DNA of 51,691 nt from Streptomyces alboflavus (GTDB taxonomy: Bacteria > Actinomycetota > Actinomycetes > Streptomycetales > Streptomycetaceae): positions 1-51,691 of the forward strand of contig NZ_JNXT01000061.1 in NCBI RefSeq assembly GCF_000716675.1. Reading direction: 5' to 3'. The notes beneath the pieces are model-generated. The model did not search any database. It saw only the letters and a list, made by a program, of their open reading frames with translations, and was not told the DNA's origin. Shown here in pieces: positions 48,786 through 51,691 of this stretch. The stretch's first letter is position 1. The number at the start of each line of letters is the position of its first letter. Made by a program: the position numbers and the translations under genes.

Positions 48786-48823
48786 CGTGGTTGCTCGCGC
48801 AGTTCCCCGCGCCCCTTTGGGGC
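48786..48823. repeat. Streptomyces dispersed repeat (GCGCAGTTCCCCGCGCCCC type)
   Basis: GTGGTTGCTCGCGCAGTTCC then CCGCGCCCCTTTGGGGC, ending in a small GCCCC-TTT-GGGGC hairpin. This unit is widespread in Streptomyces intergenic regions. The rest of 48708-48958 holds no gene. Confidence 0.6.
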
Positions 48824-48914
48824 ACCTTCCTCGGGTGGGTGGCTCGTGGCCCTGTTCTTGGCTGTACGCGGTCTTGTGGTGGGGGCCGGTGACCCCAACA
48901 ATGCGCATGACAAA

Positions 48915-48931
48915 ACCGAAGGACCTTCGGT
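48915..48931. promoter_or_regulatory. palindrome upstream of secreted protease
   Basis: ACCGAAGG-A-CCTTCGGT, perfect 8-bp arms, ends 27 bases before the protease ATG. It could be an operator overlapping the start of transcription or a leader hairpin. Confidence 0.5.
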
Positions 48932-48958
48932 CACAGAGTCATCAGAGGGGACCCCCAC

Positions 48959-49828
48959 ATGAACAAGCCTCTCGTCGGAACCGCGCTCGCTGCCGTGCTT
49001 CTCGGTGCCGCGAGCGTGCCCGCGGCGGCCGTCAGCAATGACGCGCCGTCGTCCGACAAGCGGACGGCGGCCGCCGTCAAGGCACCGGCCGCCAAGGCCG
49101 TGAGCTTCGCCGGCACCGTGGCGCTCAGCAACTGTTCCGGCTCCGTCGTCCGCGTACCGTCGTCGCAGCCGACCGACCCCGCGCTCGTGATGTCCAACGG
49201 GCACTGCCTGGAGACCGGCTTCCCGGCCCCAGGACAGGTCATCGTCGACCGCGCCTCGTCCCGCAGCTTCACGCTCCTGAACGCGAGCGGCGGCAACGCG
49301 GGCACCGTGCGCGCCAGCAAGATCGCCTACGGCACGATGACCGACAACGACGTCTCGCTGTACCAGCTCACCAGCACCTACAAGGACATCGAGAGCCGGT
49401 ACGGCATCAAGGCGCTCGAACTGGACTCCGCGCGTCCGACGCAGGGCAAGGCCATCACGGTCGTGTCCGGCTACTGGAAGCGGATGTACAAGTGCAACGT
49501 CGACGGCTTCGCGTACCAGCTCAAGGAGGGGCGCTGGACCTGGAAGGACTCGGTCCGCTACACCTCCGCGTGCCAGACGATCGGCGGCACGTCGGGCTCG
49601 CCGGTGGTCGACGACGCGACCGGCAAGGTCGTCGCCGTCAACAACACCGGCAATGAGAACGGCGAGCGGTGCACGGACAACAACCCGTGCGAGGTCGACC
49701 AGAACGGCAAGGTGACCGTCCGCCAGGGCATCAACTACGGCCAGCAGACGTACACCATCGTCCCCTGCGTCGGGGCCGGCAACAAGATCGACCTGAACCG
49801 TCCGGGCTGCACGCTGCCCAAGCCCTGA
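48959..49828 (+). CDS. secreted trypsin-like serine protease
   Basis: 289 residues. Residues 1-24 are a signal peptide (NKPLVGTALAAVLLGAASVP then AAA) and a short propeptide-like region follows. The chymotrypsin-fold triad is visible: His82 in VMSNGHCLE, Asp131 in MTDNDVSLYQL and Ser212 in GGTSGSPVV. Two Cys pairs probably form disulfides. The protein should act outside the cell. GAGGGG precedes ATG 48959. Confidence 0.88.
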   Translation: MNKPLVGTALAAVLLGAASVPAAAVSNDAPSSDKRTAAAVKAPAAKAVSFAGTVALSNCSGSVVRVPSSQPTDPALVMSNGHCLETGFPAPGQVIVDRASSRSFTLLNASGGNAGTVRASKIAYGTMTDNDVSLYQLTSTYKDIESRYGIKALELDSARPTQGKAITVVSGYWKRMYKCNVDGFAYQLKEGRWTWKDSVRYTSACQTIGGTSGSPVVDDATGKVVAVNNTGNENGERCTDNNPCEVDQNGKVTVRQGINYGQQTYTIVPCVGAGNKIDLNRPGCTLPKP

Positions 49829-49840
49829 CCCTTCTGGGGA

Positions 49841-51463
49841 TCAGCTTTCGGTCCGGCGCACGGCACGTCCCGCGAGGACGTCCGTGCGCCGGCCGTCCTC
49901 GATCACGAACTCGCCGTCGATGAGGACGTGCGGGATGCCCACCGGCAGGGTGCGCGGCGCCTCGAACGTCGAGCCCGCCGCGACCGTGTCCGGGTCGAAG
50001 AGGACCAGGTCGGCGCGGTAGCCCTCGCGGACGATGCCCCGGTCGGGGAGCCGGAGGCGGGCCGCGGGACGCGAGGTGAGGTGCGCGACGCACTCCTCCA
50101 GGGACAGCACCCCCAACTCCCGCACGTACTGGCCCAGATACTGCGGGAATGTGCCGTACGCCCGCGGGTGCGGCTTGAAGCCCTGCAGGATGCCGTCGCT
50201 GCCGCCCGTGTGCACGGGGTGGCGCATGATCGCCCGGACGTTCTCCTCGTGGCCCACGTGCTGGAGGATCGTCGAGCCGAGCCGGTCGTTGATCAGCAGC
50301 CGCCGTGCCGTCACCCACGGCTCCTCGCCGCGCATGTCGGCCGACTGCTGGATCGTCTTCCCCACGCAGGACGCGAGGCCCGGGTCGGAGACGCCGGAGA
50401 TCTCGATCGTGTCCCACTCGATGGGCACGCCGTGGCAGCCGTCCGCGCCGATGACCTCCATGTGGTGGCGGATCCGCGCCGCCGTCTCGTCGTCCTGGAG
50501 GCGGGCGAGGATCGCGTCCGGGCCGCCCTCGCTCGCCCAGCTCGGCAGCATCGCCACGAGGGTCGTGCAGCCGGGCGTGTACGGGTACGTGTCCAGGGTG
50601 ATGTCGGCCCCCGCGGCCAGGGCCCCGTCCAGGAGCGCCAGGAGGTCCGGGGCCTTGCCCTTGTTCACGCCGAAGTTCATGGTGGCGTGGGCGAGGTGGA
50701 GGGGGCAGTCCGCGGAGCGCGTCAGCTCCACCATCTCCTCGTACGCCTCCAGGGCGCCCGCGCCGTAACTGCGGTGGTGCGGGCAGTAGTAGCCGCCGTG
50801 CGCCGCCACCACGCGGCACAGTTCGGTGAGTTCGGCGTCCTTCGCGTACATGCCCGGGGTGTACGTCAGGCCCGACGACATGCCGACCGCGCCCTCCCGC
50901 ATGCCCTGCGCGACCAGCTCCTTCATCCGCTCCAGCTCGGCGGGGGTGGCCTCGCGGTCCTCCCAGCCCATCGCGTACATCCGGACCGTGCCCTGCGGGA
51001 TCAGGTACGCGGCGTTCACCGCGATGCCGCGGCCGCCGTGTGCCCGGTCCAGGCGGTCCAGGTACTCGCCGACGGTGCGCCAGTCGAAGTCGATGTCGCT
51101 CCCGTCGCCGTTCCAGCCCGTGATGGCCTGGCGGACCTGGGCGAGGGTGGCGTCGTCCACCGGCGCGTACGACAGGCCGTCCTGGCCGATGACCTCCAGG
51201 GTGACGCCCTGGGCCGCCTTCGCGCTGTGGTCCGGGTCGCGGAGGAGGGCCAGGTCGCTGTGCGCGTGCATGTCGATGAAGCCGGGGGCCAGGGCGAGGC
51301 CGTCCGCCTCCACGGTCCTTGCCCCCGCCGTGGCTGTCGGGCGGGGGCCCGTGCCCTCTCGGCGGATCTCGGTGATGCGGCCCTCTGTTATGGCCACGTC
51401 GGCTGTGTACGAGGCGGTGCCCGTGCCGTCGATGAGGCGGGCTCCGCGGATGACCAGGTCCAT
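49841..51463 (-). CDS. N-acyl-D-amino-acid deacylase (D-aminoacylase family amidohydrolase)
   Basis: 540 residues from ATG 51463. It removes the acyl group from N-acyl-D-amino acids. Amidohydrolase metal ligands are seen in PGFIDMHAHSD, YYCPHHRSYGAG, PLHLAHATMNFG and HTGGSDGIL. The zinc-ligand Cys of classical D-aminoacylases (GNCG) is Asp here (GQDGLSYAP). N- and C-terminal beta-strands (DLVIRGARLIDGTG, GYRADLVLFDPDTV) form the composite sandwich. Its last codons overlap a long hairpin that could end the convergent protease transcript. Confidence 0.9.
   Translation of the reverse strand: MDLVIRGARLIDGTGTASYTADVAITEGRITEIRREGTGPRPTATAGARTVEADGLALAPGFIDMHAHSDLALLRDPDHSAKAAQGVTLEVIGQDGLSYAPVDDATLAQVRQAITGWNGDGSDIDFDWRTVGEYLDRLDRAHGGRGIAVNAAYLIPQGTVRMYAMGWEDREATPAELERMKELVAQGMREGAVGMSSGLTYTPGMYAKDAELTELCRVVAAHGGYYCPHHRSYGAGALEAYEEMVELTRSADCPLHLAHATMNFGVNKGKAPDLLALLDGALAAGADITLDTYPYTPGCTTLVAMLPSWASEGGPDAILARLQDDETAARIRHHMEVIGADGCHGVPIEWDTIEISGVSDPGLASCVGKTIQQSADMRGEEPWVTARRLLINDRLGSTILQHVGHEENVRAIMRHPVHTGGSDGILQGFKPHPRAYGTFPQYLGQYVRELGVLSLEECVAHLTSRPAARLRLPDRGIVREGYRADLVLFDPDTVAAGSTFEAPRTLPVGIPHVLIDGEFVIEDGRRTDVLAGRAVRRTES
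49853..49892 (+). terminator. long hairpin inside the 3' end of the deacylase gene
   Basis: CCGGCGCACGG pairs with CCGTGCGCCGG, and inside it ACGTCC pairs with GGACGT, giving about 17 bp with a single bulge. It lies 25 bases after the protease stop but within the coding part of the convergent deacylase gene. Confidence 0.55.
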
Positions 51464-51533
51464 GGTGGGTGCCTTTCTGGTGCGGGTGGTTGTGGCCTCG
51501 CGGCGCGCCCCAGTCCCGCCCCTTCTCCGAAAC

Positions 51534-51643
51534 CGGGGCTCTGCCCCTGGACCCCGGGGGTGGGTGTCCCGTGTCGGGTGGGACAGTCCTCCCCCGAATC
51601 GGCGCTCCGCGCCTCGTCCTCAATCGCCGGACGGGCTAAAAGA
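51534..51643. repeat. Streptomyces dispersed repeat
   Basis: GGGGCTCTGCCCC hairpin and GGACCCCGG, then after a short gap ATCGGCGCTCCGCGCCTCG, TCCTCAATCGCCGGACGGGC. Undisrupted version of the 32.5-kb copy. The remaining bases to 51691 hold no gene I can support. Confidence 0.75.
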
Positions 51644-51691
51644 TTTCGCCGAGGCAGGCCGGAAGGTTCGCCCGGGGGCGGGCTGAGGGGC

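Overview
The window is very G+C-rich actinobacterial DNA, most likely a Streptomyces chromosome. GTG starts, ATGA/GTGA stop-start overlaps, WhiB-like proteins, spd-type plasmid-spread proteins, a GTP-dependent PEP carboxykinase and dispersed 'GCGCTCCGCGCCTCGTCC' repeats all point that way. No tRNA, rRNA, CRISPR array or insertion sequence was found, and no gene-free stretch exceeds 300 bases.

Bases 1 to about 32,280 are an integrated mobile element whose left end lies outside the window. From left to right it holds: a small plus-strand group with a truncated tyrosine-recombinase protein (552-1766); a coupled minus-strand cluster of membrane proteins headed by a SpdA-like protein (5239-2456); small regulators with striking operator palindromes (6093-7602); a long minus-strand run of small accessory proteins (16186-7707), including one with four LuxR-type HTH units; a replication module (18440-16183: initiator-like wHTH protein with iterons inside its own gene, DnaC/IstB-like loader, PD-(D/E)XK nuclease); a T4 Rnl1-type RNA ligase (18888-20090); and a 21-gene minus-strand block with no intergenic base (29176-20414) carrying two WhiB-like proteins, a RuvC-like resolvase, a DEDDh exonuclease, an ERF annealing protein and a YqaJ exonuclease. 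It ends with an XRE/XRE divergent switch (29544-30470) and a complete tyrosine integrase (30897-32276). No FtsK-like Tra and no phage structural genes are seen, so the part in view mixes plasmid-like spread genes with phage-like replication and recombination genes.

Bases 32.6-40.7 kb hold a tight four-gene minus-strand operon next to the integrase end: a membrane-anchored NB-ARC/TPR protein, a second TPR protein with a broken P-loop and a C-terminal beta-sandwich-like region, a CHAT-domain cysteine protease with intact His/Cys, and an alpha/beta hydrolase with a complete triad. It looks like a sensor-protease-effector conflict system and is the best candidate here for an undescribed system. 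Its function is inferred from domains only.

Bases 40.9-51.5 kb look like ordinary chromosome: a DUF255 thioredoxin-fold protein, a Mut7-C protein, a hemolysin III-family membrane protein, PEP carboxykinase (pckG), an unknown small protein, an alanine-type aminotransferase, a secreted trypsin-like protease and an N-acyl-D-amino-acid deacylase. Copies of two Streptomyces dispersed repeats lie between these genes.
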